DNA from: Paroedura picta
Lineage: Eukaryota > Chordata > Lepidosauria > Squamata > Gekkonidae
NCBI RefSeq assembly: GCF_049243985.1
Contig: NC_135373.1
Location: 9,221,501-9,285,500, forward strand
DNA: 64,000 nt
Reading direction: 5' to 3'
A program made the position numbers and the translations under genes. The notes beneath the pieces are model-generated. The model saw nothing but the letters and a program-made list of their open reading frames with translations, searched no databases and was not told the DNA's origin. Positions 1-9,856 of the stretch are shown one piece after another. Each line of letters opens with the position of its first letter. Positions within the stretch are counted from its first letter, which is position 1.

Positions 1-519
1 CTATGTACGTATGTCAAATGAAATCATTATTTCTCTAAAAAGAAAGTAATTCAAAAGGAAGATGTTAAATCAGTGTAATGTCATGCAGGAATATACGTTT
101 TACCAGGATCCCGGAAGTTCTTTGGTCTGGAATTTATTAACAGATAAATTAAGGGAGATTTAAAACCAGTCTCTTGGCAGCTGTTCGTTTATTTACAACA
201 TTTGAGTATCATTTTTCTGCTCAGGGCCACTAAGATGGATAAAAGCATAATAGAAAGAAAAAGGCTTATAGAATCCACTGAAAACCCAATTCTCAAAAAT
301 ACACACATGAAAGAGGAAACAGCTTCAAGCTAGTGTTGGCAGGTCACTCCTGGCAACAAGCGGGGGATGGGGGGGCACTTGCCAGGAGTGGGGAGGGGCC
401 AAGGCTATGGGGTGATGTTATTTTTGGCATGTACTGGAAGTGATGTCACCATGCCATGCTATTGCAAGATCACTCTGGTATTCAGGCAAATGGTAAAAAT
501 GGTTTTACTTCCAGTCCAA
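1..519. other. No gene recognised
   Basis: AT-rich sequence without a convincing exon or a repeat family that I recognise. The short open frame starting at 367 has no domain and lies next to a CR1 fragment, so I do not call it a gene. Confidence 0.5.
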
Positions 520-960
520 ATACACCATTATAGGATGGGGAAGACTTGTCTTGGCAGTAGCATGTGCAAAAAGGATCTAGGAGTCTTATACGCTGAACAT
601 GAGTCAGCAGTGTGACTCAATGGCTAAAAAGGCAAATAGGATTTGGGGCTGTATCAAACGGAGTATCGTGTCCAGTTCACGGGAGGTGATGGTACCGCTG
701 TACTCTGCTCTGGTTCAGCCTCATATGGAGTACTGTGTTCAGTTTTGGGGCACCCCAATTGAAGAGGGATGTAGACAAACTGGAGCATGTCCAGAGGAGA
801 GCAACAAAGATGGTGAGTGGTTTGGAGACCAAGGTTGGAAGAGCTTGGTCTGTTTAGCCTGAAGAAAGGTTGGAAGAGCTTGGTCTGTTTAGCCTGGAGA
901 TGACTGAGAGGGGATCTGATAACCATCTTCAAGGGCCATTTCCCACGGCTTAAAAATAGC
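520..960 (+). mobile_element. CR1 LINE fragment, 3' part of ORF2
   Basis: The frame from 599 reads [20 protein letters not shown], which is the conserved C-terminal end of the CR1 reverse-transcriptase polyprotein; a better copy lies at 48420. It is 5'-truncated and out of frame further on. A stretch of about 30 bases (GGTTGGAAGAGCTTGGTCTG and onward) is repeated in tandem at 833-897. The opening GATGGGGAAGACTTGTCTTG matches the CR1 piece at 4160. Confidence 0.75.
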
Positions 961-1832
961 ACAATGGTTGCTAATTGAAAACGCTACTAATTTGGCATTA
1001 CCCACGACGTCGTAGACAATCTGCAACACTCCTGAAACCGATCAGCAATAAGCGCTTCGTTTTAGCGCTTTCAGGGGAATCCAGAAAAGTGGATTCACCC
1101 TCCGGATAGCGATACACTCCTGCAACCAATCTGCAACACTAGCGCTAAAGACCTGTGCGTTACCATTGTTGCTGGTTCTTCAAAGTCCCTCCCCCTGGCT
1201 CTCTCCTCCAAACTTCCGGCGAAGCGATCGCCATTTTTTTTTCTCGGAGCGAGCGGGGATAAACGCACCGGCGAGCCTCTTTCTGTTTAGAGGCTTCCCT
1301 GGCTTCAGTCCTTCACCTTTAGTCACTAAGCACAAACCACTTAAAAGCCCGTTTGCTGAAATAAAGTCCCTTTATTTTTTACACATAAATTCAGCCGAAA
1401 ATCGAGCCCGTGAGAAGGGGGGGGGGGAATTTTTTTTTATCACTCGAGGCAGCGTGCAAACGATCATACAATCAAACGACAGCTCACATTAGGCAGCTGG
1501 ATGGGTCTCTCCGTAGCAACGAATCTACACAGATTCGTTGCTATGGGTCTGTTTTTTTAAAAAAAAACCTTTCTTAAAGGGAAAGCGGCTGTTTGGGAGC
1601 ATGCTAACGGCTGCCCATTGGCTGCTTGACGGCCAGGGGCGGGACGAGCTTGGCAATAGCGCTTCCTTTCTAGCGATTTCTGCCGAGACCGGAAGCCTGT
1701 GGGAAACGCTAAAAAACGCAACTGATTCCACTACAAAGCCAGGTGTGCAAAACGACGAATTCCACTATTTTAAATGGCGATTTTTCATTCCGCAAACAAT
1801 TTGCAACAAAGATCCCCGTGCGAAATGGCCCC
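961..1832 (-). mobile_element. Non-autonomous Harbinger-like repeat, about 870 bp
   Basis: This is the reverse-complement partner of the element at 20423-21298. The two share the GC-rich interior, for example AAGTCCCTCCCCCTGGCTCT at about 1180 and GGCCAGGGGCGGGACGAG at about 1632. The right end (CGTGCGAAATGGCC) matches the terminal inverted repeat of the other copy. The left end is eroded, and I see no clear target duplication. Extra low-complexity sequence (poly-G, poly-T) lies near 1420-1440. Confidence 0.55.
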
Positions 1833-2110
1833 AAGTATTTAAAAGGCTGCCATGTAGAGGATGGAGCAGAATTATTCTCTTTTGCCCCGGAGGGGATGAA
1901 ATTAATTCAAAAGAAATTCCATCTGAACATCAGGAAGAAGTTCCTGACAGCTAGAGCGGTTTCTCAGTGGAACAGGCTTCCTCGGGAGGTGGTGGGTTCT
2001 GCATCTTTGGAAATTTTTAAAGAGCCCTGCGAGGTCGGCTAGGTTGAGAAAGTGTGACTGGCTCAAGGTCACTCAGGGAGTCTCCGTGGTACAAGCCATG
2101 ATTCCATACT
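1833..2110 (+). mobile_element. CR1-like LINE tail fragment
   Basis: The translated stretch VSQWNRLPREVVGSASLEIF is the conserved end of the CR1/L2-type ORF2, the same block as VVQQWNRLPKEVVSSPS at 48800. The copy is strongly diverged and broken, and belongs to a different subfamily from the 48420 copy. Confidence 0.6.
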
Positions 2111-2490
2111 GGGTCTTCCTTATACCACCCGATACCGTAACCCGCAATACCACCCTGGCCCCACAAGCCTTGAGATTCCTCGAGCTTTAACATAATGGGA
2201 GGAAAGTTCTCGCCAGCCGTTTTCCCTGCTAGATATTTTGTAAACTGTTTTCACTCCCAGCAAAGTCTGAGTTTAGGAGCCCCTTTAAGACCCACCAAGT
2301 TTAATTCAAGGGATAAGCTTCTTTGGCCCCCTCTGCTTTCTCTCCTATAAGCCCCCTGCTGCCTTTTCTCACTCTGCCATCATCCTTCTCTTTGCCTTTT
2401 GTATCCAGGAACATCACAGCAGGAGGTGAGGGGCCTCCAGCTGCCTCTTCTCCTGGGCTAGGGGCTCTCAAGTCTTGCAGTTCCCTGGAG

Positions 2491-2622
2491 CAGGGGTAGT
2501 CAACCTGTGGCCCTCCAGATGTCCATGGACTACAATTCCCATGAGCCCCTGCCAGCAGACACAGGGGCTCATGGGAATTGTAGTCCATGGACATCTGGAG
2601 GACCACAGGTTGACTACCTCTG
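2491..2622. mobile_element. Palindromic hAT-type MITE, copy 1
   Basis: The element begins CAGGGGTAGTCAACCTGTGG and its second half is nearly the exact reverse complement of the first, so it is a 132-bp near-perfect palindrome. A perfect 8-bp target duplication CCCTGGAG flanks it at 2483-2490 and 2623-2630. The 8-bp duplication and the CA...TG ends point to the hAT superfamily. It has no coding capacity. Confidence 0.85.
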
Positions 2623-2729
2623 CCCTGGAGGCTGAAGATCTATGGAGGCTCCTTCTGGAGCCGCTCTTTCTTTGCCCTTCTCAGACCCAGTTGGCCTCCT
2701 GATTCCCTTTGCCCTGAGGACTCCGCCCT

Positions 2730-2945
2730 TCTTCCCACGCAGGCCTGGAGATTTGAGAGGGAGGACAGAGACCTCATGAGCATACAAATCCACCATCCAA
2801 AGCAGCTGTTTTGAGCTCCTGATCTCTGTAATTCCGAGATCCTCAGGCCCCAACTGGAGAAAGGCATCCTTAATCTGGAGATGTCCCCAAACGACAACTG
2901 ATCTCCAGAAAATGGCTCTTTGGGTGGATGGGCTTTCTGGCATAA
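2730..2945 (-). repeat. Dispersed repeat of the 'GGTGGGACCTGG' family
   Basis: In reverse complement this resembles the repeats at 35700-36075, 49255-49490 and 57615-57840, which carry AGAGATCAGTTCCCCTGGAG and a run near GGTGGGACCTGG. I cannot assign the class. A (TG)n microsatellite follows at about 2958-2987. Confidence 0.45.
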
Positions 2946-3521
2946 TGCCCTGCTGGATGTGTGTCTGTGTGTGTGTGTGTGTGTGTGGGTGGGTGGTACA
3001 TAGCATACAGTCAGCCACTGGCTCTATTGAATAATGCTGATTTTATGGGTTTCCAAAAACATGAAATGGTTTTTCATAAGGGTTTGCTTTCCTTCAAGCA
3101 TTTGGCATTGGCATCTGTTTTCTTCAAGCTCTGTGGGGGACCAAAGCAGGCCCAGTTGGGATAGAATCTTCCCCCGTGGGAAAATCCAGAACCTTTGATG
3201 AGGTCAGCTCGGAACCTCCCTTGCCTGGTCAGTTGGGTCCAGACTCAACGGACAACCGACTTGTGTACTCACATCGCCCTTCTAGGGAAATTGGTATTTC
3301 AAGCTGGTAAATACTCTAGAGAAGCTGCCAGACTAATGGCGGAGGAAATGGTAAGAGAGACGGTGACTTTCTGTTTAGAGGGTGTGGGGGCTGCATAAAC
3401 AGAAATGCCACTAGGTGAGGGGAAAGGCGAGGGAGATCTGGCTGGCCAAAGGGACCAGATCCCGAATGGTGGGGTAAAATATGCTCACATCATTAGAGCT
3501 TGTCTTATACGTCAATTGCAA

Positions 3522-3657
3522 CAGGAGTAGTCAACCTGTGGTCCTCCAGATGTTCATGAACTACAATTCCCATGAGCCCCTGCCAGCAAACGCTGGCAGG
3601 GGCTCATGGGAATTGTAGTCCATGAACATCTGGAGGACCACAGGTTGACTACCCCTG
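3522..3657. mobile_element. Palindromic hAT-type MITE, copy 2
   Basis: Same family as the element at 2491. The arms are near-perfect reverse complements around the centre GCCAGCAAACGCTGGC. The flanks AATTGCAA (3514-3521) and AATTACAA (3658-3665) form an 8-bp target duplication with one mismatch. Confidence 0.85.
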
Positions 3658-4082
3658 AATTACAACATTGGAGAGCAGTCATGTTCTACTGATCTGCTGT
3701 TCTACTGTAGGTCATATTAGGAATGGCACAAAAAAATAAATTGTATGGTAAGATTTAACAGTTTGGTGCCCATTACGTGTAATCAGTAGTCTGACCAAGG
3801 TCCAAATGGACCTTTCTTCAACCCCAGACTTTTTTTCACAATAGGACTTCTCTCTGAGTGCCTTTCCTCTACTATCCTGAATTTTCATTGACGGTTCAGA
3901 GGCCATCTCCCAAGAAAACACCAGGTGCTGGAGAGGCACAAGGGAGGGGAGGGGTGGAGAGGGGCCACCAGCCCTGTGCATCAGGTCTTCATCCATCCCT
4001 TAAAGGGACCTTTTCCCTTGCTTTTCTATTGTTGTTCCTACCAGATTGGGACACCTGGGAACCACTAGGGGAAGAGGCTTAA

Positions 4083-4300
4083 GAAGTGGGCAAACCGGAA
4101 TAAAATGAAATTCAATAGGGACAAATGTAAAATTCTGCATTCCGGTAGGAAAAACCATCTACACCAATTTAGGATAGGGGAGATGTGTCTTGGTAGTAGT
4201 ATGTGTAAAAAGGATCTTGGAGTCTTAGTAGACCATACATGGACCATGAGTCAGCAGTGTGACTCAGTGGCTAAATAGGCAAATGGGATTTCTGAGAAGG
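4083..4300 (+). mobile_element. CR1 LINE fragment
   Basis: The sequence AAATGTAAAATTCTGCATTC followed by GTAAAAAGGATCTTGGAGTC is the block just before the C-terminal end of CR1 ORF2 and matches the piece at 520-640. It ends shortly before exon A of the gene at 4341, so it lies in that gene's upstream intron. Confidence 0.65.
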
Positions 4301-4340
4301 GTCGTAATGTCAACCTTCCCTGGACACTTTGGCCTTGCAG

Positions 4341-4484
4341 GTGCAGCAGAAGAAAAGACCGGAGGAGGAAGAGGAACATCAGGATAGGTCCACTGAGGTG
4401 CAGGAAGATGCTGCAGAAATGTCTTTGGGTTATGACAGCCCAGAGGAGTGTGATCCTCTACAGAGGAGGTGCCTAGCAAACCAG
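4341..4484 (+). CDS. Exon A of unrecognised acidic protein gene (gene spans at least 4341-7525)
   Basis: The exon has a good acceptor (GGCCTTGCAG just before 4341) and a strong donor (GTGAGT at 4485). It is 144 nt, or 48 codons, with both boundaries in phase 0. The product is highly charged, beginning VQQKKRPEEEEEHQDRSTEV and ending RCLANQ. No domain is recognised. The next exon (4918-5076) joins in frame, also in phase 0. The intron edges match those of exon B: both are preceded by AACCTTC(C/T)CTGG and a GGCCTT(G/A)CAG acceptor, and both are followed by GTGAGTCTT, then a GGCAGAA box. This suggests a tandem duplication of the exon with its flanks. Upstream exons, including the start codon, were not found and may lie left of the window or among the repeats. 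I am fairly sure this is a real exon and have no functional call. Confidence 0.7.
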
Positions 4485-4917
4485 GTGAGTCTTGAAAGGA
4501 AAGGCAGAAGCTGGGCAGATCACCAGAAGCACAGGCTGGGTTAGGAGTTGGAGGAATGCAAGAAAAATCAGTGAGAGGTCCATGTCCAGAAAATGAATGA
4601 GGGAGCAAAACAGCTGCCAGGAGGACACCCCAGTCCCTATGAAGCTGCCAGGTGCAGCATCAGGGTGCCTGTTTCCATAGTCTGGTCTCCTCCCCATGGT
4701 CCTGAGCATCAGCTATACCCTGGCACGTGGGATGCCAATGACACCAGATTTAAAACTCCGTATGCAGAGCATGGCTTCCAGAGTCACCACATTGCTTCAC
4801 TGGTGCAAATTAACGAGATAAGAAATGAATGAAATATGCATCCCTGTTTCTTCATGAAAAGCCACCTGTGATGATTCATAGGAGGGCCCTAAATTTAACC
4901 TTCTCTGGGCCTTACAG

Positions 4918-5076
4918 ATTGATGAACAAGAAGAAGAAGAATGTCCTTCCCAGGACATTCAAAAGGACAAAGAAGAAGGGGAGATCAACCAAGCTTCGGT
5001 CCTGGGCTCCCTGGAGGACACCCGGCCTCATCCAAGGGCAAAACAAGGTCAACCTCTGGAGGTCATCGTAAAAGTG
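4918..5076 (+). CDS. Exon B of the same gene (probable duplicate of exon A)
   Basis: The acceptor is TTCTCTGGGCCTTACAG and the donor is GTGAGT at 5077. The exon is 159 nt, 53 codons, phase 0 at both ends. The product starts IDEQEEEECPSQDIQKDKEE and ends QPLEVIVKV, so it is again acidic and low in complexity. Its flanking intron sequence resembles that of exon A, which supports local exon duplication followed by divergence. The next exon found is at 6154, after an intron containing a SINE. Confidence 0.7.
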
Positions 5077-5829
5077 GTGAGTCTTCATAGGAGAGGCAGA
5101 AAAGCTGGTTGGTTCAGGGGCCATGGGGAATGAGAGAAGAATTCAGTGGGCAGGCAAGATCCTGTCCGGGCTGGAGGCAGGCCAATGAGATTACAAGCCC
5201 CTCCTGGACATTTGACAACCCTTATTTCTCTCGTTAAATGCACCAAGTGGTTAGGAACAATTTGCCAAGTTCAAAGCTCACATAAGGGAAACCGTTCCAC
5301 CCAAATACATGAGAGGGCCAAGTCCATAGGCTGAATGAGTGGGACCCCCACCTTCCTCGGAAGCTGCCAAACGAGGCTCCAGCAGGCCATCCCGGTTGTC
5401 TCCTCTCCTCTGACTGGCAGGAGCTACTCCCCAACTGCCCCCGGGATCTCCTTGGCGTGTGCAAATCATGGTGCCTGACCACTGAGCGATGGGAACTTCC
5501 AGAAACACCTGGAGCTGATTTAGGCAGAGTCAGCCTCTTGGTCTGCCAGCTTTAATCTTGCCAGCTCTGACTGGCAGCAGCTCTGCAGGCAGTGACAGCC
5601 CTCTCACCGTGCCTTAGAGCCTTTAATTCTAGAGGGATCCCATGACCTTCAGCATGGAGATGGAGGCCAGAGAAATGGGCTTTACTTCCTATTGAACATC
5701 TGCTGAGACCATTTAGCTCAGCGTTTCCCTCCTGGCTCCTGACACGTGAGATCTTATCCACCAGAGATAATAGTAAATGGATCAGGGCTTCCACTCTTCC
5801 CTGACTACGACTCTGAGATTCCAAACTGG

Positions 5830-6102
5830 AGAGCCAGCTTGGTGCAGTGGTTAGGAGTGCAGACTTCTAATCTGGCATGCCAGGTTCGATTCTGCACTCC
5901 CCCACGTGCAGCCAGCTGGGTGATCTTGGGCTAGACACAGCACTGATAAAGCTGTTCTGAAAGAGCCGTAATATCAGGACTCTCTCAGCCTCACCCACCT
6001 CACAGGGAGGAGAGGAAAGAGGAAGGCAAACGTAATCAGCTTTGAGCCTCCTTCGGGTAGAGAAAAGCGGCATATAAGAACCAACTCTTCTTCTTCTCTT
6101 CA
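5830..6102 (+). mobile_element. tRNA-derived SINE (GCCGCTTTGAG-tail family), intronic
   Basis: The head GAGCCAGCTTGGTGCAGTGG carries a tRNA-like A box and GGTTCGATTCTG a B box. The body contains CTCTCTCAGCCTCACCCACC, and the tail runs AGAAAAGCGGCATATAAGAA into (TTC)n. It sits in the sense orientation inside the intron between exons B and C. Confidence 0.85.
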
Positions 6103-6153
6103 ACGGCATCGTCCAAAGCATTTGTTAGTTTCTCAGTCATGTTTCCCTTCCAG

Positions 6154-6540
6154 GTTGCCTCCATTTACAGACCTGAGAGTGTTGGGCAGGTGACAGACAG
6201 CCTCCGTATTCCAAGGCCAGGCTCTCCGGAAGAGTTGGAGCAAGAGAGTTGCTACCTTCTTGACAGCACAGACCTCCGCCAGGACACTGGGTCCCCCACC
6301 GGGCATTACCCCTGCTATCACACGTTCAGCACCCTGTGTGATGCTGAGGACTCTCCTAAGCCCCCTGAAAGGACAGATGCCGGAGATCAGGTGGCGGACA
6401 CACGACTGGATGGAGCCTGCAAGGGGGACGGAGGCCAGGAGGCCAACCGCGGTGAGGAAGGGACCCATAAGAACCCTCACCCCCTTCAGGAGGAGTCCCT
6501 GCCGCCCAGCCCCAAGGAGGCTTTGGCAAGAAACAATGAG
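6154..6540 (+). CDS. Exon C of the same gene
   Basis: The acceptor is TTTCCCTTCCAG and the donor is GTACGT at 6541. The exon is 387 nt, 129 codons, phase 0 on both sides, and fully open. The product includes VASIYRPESVGQVTDSLRIP and PSPKEALARNNE at its end. It is rich in acidic, Pro and Ser residues and has no recognised domain, membrane segment or repeat, so it looks like an unstructured region. Its length, open frame and clean splice signals argue for a real coding exon. A palindromic MITE was inserted 46 bp downstream of the donor. Confidence 0.75.
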
Positions 6541-6585
6541 GTACGTGCTGCTAACCCCATCACAGCCAAGAGGCAAGTTCTAGAC

Positions 6586-6721
6586 CAGGGGTAGTCAAGC
6601 TGCGGCCCTCCAGATGTCCATGGACTACAATTCCCATGAGCCCCTGCCAGCGAATGCTGGCAGGGGCTCCTGGGAATTGTAGTCCATGGACATCTGGAGG
6701 GCCGCAGCTTGACTACCCCTG
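6586..6721. mobile_element. Palindromic hAT-type MITE, copy 3 (intronic)
   Basis: A 136-bp near-perfect palindrome of the same family as 2491, centred on GCCAGCGAATGCTGGC. The flanks TTCTAGAC (6578-6585) and GTCTAGAC (6722-6729) are an 8-bp target duplication with one mismatch, and they fit the hAT preference for a TCTAGA core. Confidence 0.88.
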
Positions 6722-7285
6722 GTCTAGACAGCTTGAGGAAGAGGACCGTGGGACTCAAAAGACAGGGGTGGCCGTATGGCCACTGACATCACCGTGGCCC
6801 TTCCCAGCATTCGGAATGTAGCCTGACAGATCTCCCAGGGGGAAATGCAGGCCCTCTTGGGCTGCTTGTGCCCAACTCCAGGCCCTCAGAGATAGACTGC
6901 TCCTGCATGCAAGTGTCCTACATGGCACTCTTCCACCAATTCAGTGGGCCAGCTCTTCTGTTGACCCAGCCTTTTCGCAGGAAGTACCCAGAAAGCATGG
7001 CCAGTTTAGCCTCTAGCAAAAAACCACCCCTCTGAACGGGTCCAATGGGTCAGGAGGCTGGCTGGAGTGCAGCCCTGAAACCATCTCCCCCCCTCCCTCC
7101 CTCCCTGTTCTAGAGGGGGAGATTGGCCACTCCACACTCCACAGGCCAGGCCCTCCTGCGCAGCCCACCTGGGACTCAAAGCCACCTGGAGCGAGAGCCC
7201 ATGTCCCTCCCTGGAGCCACAGCCACAGAGCCACAGTCAGGGCCGTGAAGCCGAGGTCAGCCTGTGGCATCTCTCATTCCTGCAG

Positions 7286-7525
7286 GGTCTGAAAGTGGCC
7301 ACAGCAGAAGAGCACGTGGAGACCCCAGCGGCTCTACCCACATCCCACCACAGTCTCCAAAACCTGCTCCGGTGGGTCCGGAATGCCTTCAGGCGTCATC
7401 ATCCTGCGCCGCGGCCGGAGCGTAGCCCGGCACCAGAAGGAGGAAGGAGACGTAGGCCTCTGGGCAGTCGGGTGAGCAGCTGGATCCGGAAGCACCGGGG
7501 ACGTGTGCACCCAGACCCCTCCTGA
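7286..7525 (+). CDS. Terminal exon D of the same gene, basic C-terminus
   Basis: The acceptor is CTCTCATTCCTGCAG, in phase 0. The exon encodes 79 residues and ends in TGA at 7523-7525. It begins GLKVATAEEHVETPAALPTS. The last 40 residues are strongly basic (FRRHHPAPRPERSPAPEGGR, then WIRKHRGRVHPDPS), in contrast to the acidic upstream exons. Two tryptophan-basic pieces, LRWVRNAFRR and SSWIRKHRGR, look alike and could be short amphipathic or nuclear-localisation segments, but that is inference. A poly(A) signal follows 144 nt after the stop, which supports this as the last exon. Confidence 0.75.
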   Translation, partial: GLKVATAEEHVETPAALPTSHHSLQNLLRWVRNAFRRHHPAPRPERSPAPEGGRRRRPLGSRVSSWIRKHRGRVHPDPS

Positions 7526-7668
7526 GAGGCGTGCCGAGCGTGGGCACCTCAACCTAGGGAAGGCTGCTTCCTTGCTGCTTCGTGTTACATGTTGTACTAT
7601 TATTTTTTTACAGTTTTATTTGAGGGGCAATACTTTCTTTTCATTACTGGCATTTCATTAGTATTAGG

Positions 7669-7674
7669 AATAAA
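7669..7674 (+). terminator. Poly(A) signal AATAAA of the gene ending at 7525
   Basis: A canonical AATAAA lies 144 nt after the stop codon of exon D, in an AT-rich 3' UTR. This gives a short, plausible 3' UTR. Confidence 0.7.
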
Positions 7675-7699
7675 ACTTTTAATTAACCAAAAGACTTGA

Positions 7700-8240
7700 T
7701 GGGTTTATTCTCCAGCCACTTTATGGGGCAGCGTTGGCGATCTGGGGGGGTTGCCGGGAGGGTGGTCTCAAAATCTTCTAAGAAAGAAACAAGGGTCGAC
7801 AACCCAAGAGAGCTGTTGGGCTCCCAAGCACCCATACCTGAGAGCCCACCCAAGGGGAGAGGTGACCGCCATATCCTGCATTGGTTGGGGTTTGGGGAGC
7901 GAGGGGAGGAGGCGGCCATCCCCCCCTGTCCTCCTGTGTTCACAGCATGTATGAGTTGAGGGGCAAGTGGCCAGTGATTGAGGGCAGGAGCTGTAGGGGC
8001 CGGGCTGGGCCGTTCAGGGTGGCCGCACCCAGATTGGCCCTATTCCAACTCGGACACCCCGGACACACTCCACCCCCACCCCCCGGCGGGTTTCACAAAT
8101 TTTTCACAAATTTCACAAACAATTGATAAGGATTACACAGAGTAATACAATATTATACAATATTACATAGCATAATACAGCATACAATATTATACAGCAT
8201 AAATCAACCAAACTGGTTTTCCATGCCATTACGTCTTAAC
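7700..8240. other. No gene; GC-rich patch related to the 26080-26150 repeat
   Basis: The segment 7975-8080 contains GGACACACTCCACCCCCACC and GGGCCGGGCTGGGCC. Similar wording occurs at 26080-26150 (GGACACACTCCACCCCTAGG), so this is a dispersed repeat edge. The short open frames around 7690-7960 show no domain. Confidence 0.4.
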
Positions 8241-8242
8241 AA

Positions 8243-8380
8243 TATAGAATCATAGAGTCATAGAGTCGGAAGGGACCTCCAGAGTCATCTTGTCCACCCC
8301 CCTGCACTATGTAGGACACGCACAACTCACAACTCAATCTACCATATGATTCTAATTCATGGTCCAAAATAGATAAAAAC
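8243..8380 (-). mobile_element. CR1 LINE 3' end
   Basis: The stretch AGAATCATAGAGTCATAGAG followed by GGAAGGGACCTCCAGAGTCA is the hallmark CR1 3' terminus in reverse orientation, 5'-truncated to about 100 bp. Confidence 0.8.
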
Positions 8381-8520
8381 ATAACACTTTGAGCTTATGA
8401 AAACACGAAATTTGGCATGAGCTTTCAGGGTTTCCTAGTTACTGCTTAGGGTCCCAAATGTCACCTGGAAAGCCAGTCCAGTTCCTGAGCTTACTGAAGA
8501 CTTCCTTCCCAGGACACGAC

Positions 8521-8790
8521 AGAGCCAGCTTGGTGTCGTGGTTAAGAGCGGTGGACTCTAATCTGGAGAACTGGTTTTCATTCCCCAATCCTCCACATGC
8601 AGCCAGCTGGTTGACCAGGGTCCAGTCACGGTTCTCTCAGAGCTATTATCTTAATGGTCTCTCAGCCCCACCGACGTCACAGGGTGTTTGATGTGGGGAA
8701 GGGAAAGGTGTTTGTAAGTGACTTTGTGACTCCTTCAGGTAGTGAAAAGTGGGGTGTGAAAAACCTGCTCTCCTCCTCCCCCTCCCCTTG
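8521..8790 (+). mobile_element. tRNA-derived SINE, older copy
   Basis: The head GAGCCAGCTTGGTGTCGTGG and tail GTAGTGAAAAGTGGGGTGTG identify the family of the SINE at 5830. It is more diverged, uses GGACTCTAATCTGGAGAA in the head, and its tail is (TCC)n instead of (TTC)n. The copy at 27058 is of this same older subfamily. Confidence 0.75.
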
Positions 8791-8949
8791 GCCTTCCACT
8801 GTTGCACGGAGTGTCATCTTCACATTCAGAAGGTTCCTGGTTCAATCCTTGGCATCTCCAGTTAAGGGCTGGCTGAAGATGATGTGAAAGGCCTCTTTTT
8901 AACATCCCCGAGAGCAGCTTCCAGTCAGATAAAGCCAGTGGTCGGGCTC

Positions 8950-9228
8950 GGAAGAAGAAGAGTTGGTTCTTATATGCCGCTTTTCTCTACCCAAAGGAAG
9001 CTCAAAGTGGCTTACAGTCACCTTCCCTTTCCTCTCCCCACAACAGACACCCTGTGAGGTGGGTGAGGCTGAGAGAGCCCTGATATTCCTGCTCGGTCAG
9101 AACAGTGTTATCGGCAGCCTGGCAAGCCCAAGGTCACCCAGGGGGCTGCATGTGGGGGAGTGCAGAATTGAATCTGGCATGCCAGATTAGAAGTCCTCAT
9201 TCCCAACCATTACACCAAACTGGCTCAG
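8950..9228 (-). mobile_element. tRNA-derived SINE (GCCGCTTTGAG-tail family)
   Basis: Complete copy in reverse: GAAGAAGAAGAGTTGGTTCT at the left (the tail) and the tRNA-like head ending CACCAAACTGGCTC at the right. Confidence 0.85.
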
Positions 9229-9384
9229 GATAAGGCAGCATCATGTCTGTTAAGAAAATGCCATCCATTCCTCATGTCTAGTGATCAATTGACCCAAGGA
9301 CCTGTTTCAGACTGGATTCTTCTTGCAGGGAGGTTATATCTGTGGACTGAACAATTAGTCCTGTGGGTCCATATTGAGTTCAGG

Positions 9385-9480
9385 GGGGAAAGTGCCATCA
9401 GGTCTCAACCAGGTCATGGTGACCCCATAAGGTTTTCAAGGCAAGAGACAAACAGAGGTGGTTTGCCATTGCCTTCCTGT
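9385..9480 (-). mobile_element. Tail of a 5S-rRNA-derived SINE
   Basis: The sequence CCATAAGGTTTTCAAGGCAA with GGTGGTTTGCCATTGCCTTC is the reverse complement of the 3' half of the 5S-type SINE seen at 38195 and 54390. The matching head lies at 10290-10425, so one SINE may have been split by the later insertions at 9562-10240. Confidence 0.6.
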
Positions 9481-9561
9481 ATGTAATGACCATGAACTTC
9501 CTGTTGATAAAAACTAATAGAGAAGTTAATGTAACAAAAATAGCAGAGTTATTGTATAAAC

Positions 9562-9675
9562 CAGGGGTACTCAAACTGGGGCCCTCCAGATGTCCATGGA
9601 CTACAATTTGCTGGCAGGGGCTCATGGAAATTGTAGTCCATGGACATCTGGAGGGCCACAGTTTGACTACCCCTG
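9562..9675. mobile_element. Palindromic hAT-type MITE, copy 4, with inverted flanks
   Basis: The element begins CAGGGGTACTCAAACTGGGG and ends GACTACCCCTG; its left arm lacks part of the centre. Unlike the other six copies it has no direct target duplication. Instead, the left flank (about 9536-9560) and right flank (about 9677-9701) are reverse complements over about 25 bp (AAAAATAGCAGAGTTATTGT and onward). The palindrome therefore extends beyond the element into host DNA. Confidence 0.8.
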
Positions 9676-9701
9676 ATTTATACAATAACTCTGCTATTTT
9701 T

Positions 9702-9850
9702 ATTGAGGGCAAAAGAAGAAGGGGACGACAGAGAATGAGGTGGCTGGATGGAGTCACTGAAGCAGTCGGTGCAAACTTAAATGGACTCCGGGGAATGGTA
9801 GAGGACAGGAAGGCCTGGAGGATCATTGTCCATGACTACACACCTAACAA
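9702..9850 (+). mobile_element. BovB LINE 3' end, 5'-truncated
   Basis: The translated end GKRRRGRQRMRWLDGVTEAV is the C-terminus of BovB ORF2, followed by a (AAC)n tail, as in the full copy at 15967-19117. Only about 150 bp is present. Confidence 0.85.
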
Positions 9851-9856
9851 CAACAA

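Noticed and set aside
3287-3349. Possible small exon between CTTCTAG and GTAAGA
   Set aside because: Only one frame is open, the phase does not match the downstream exons, and no other support exists.
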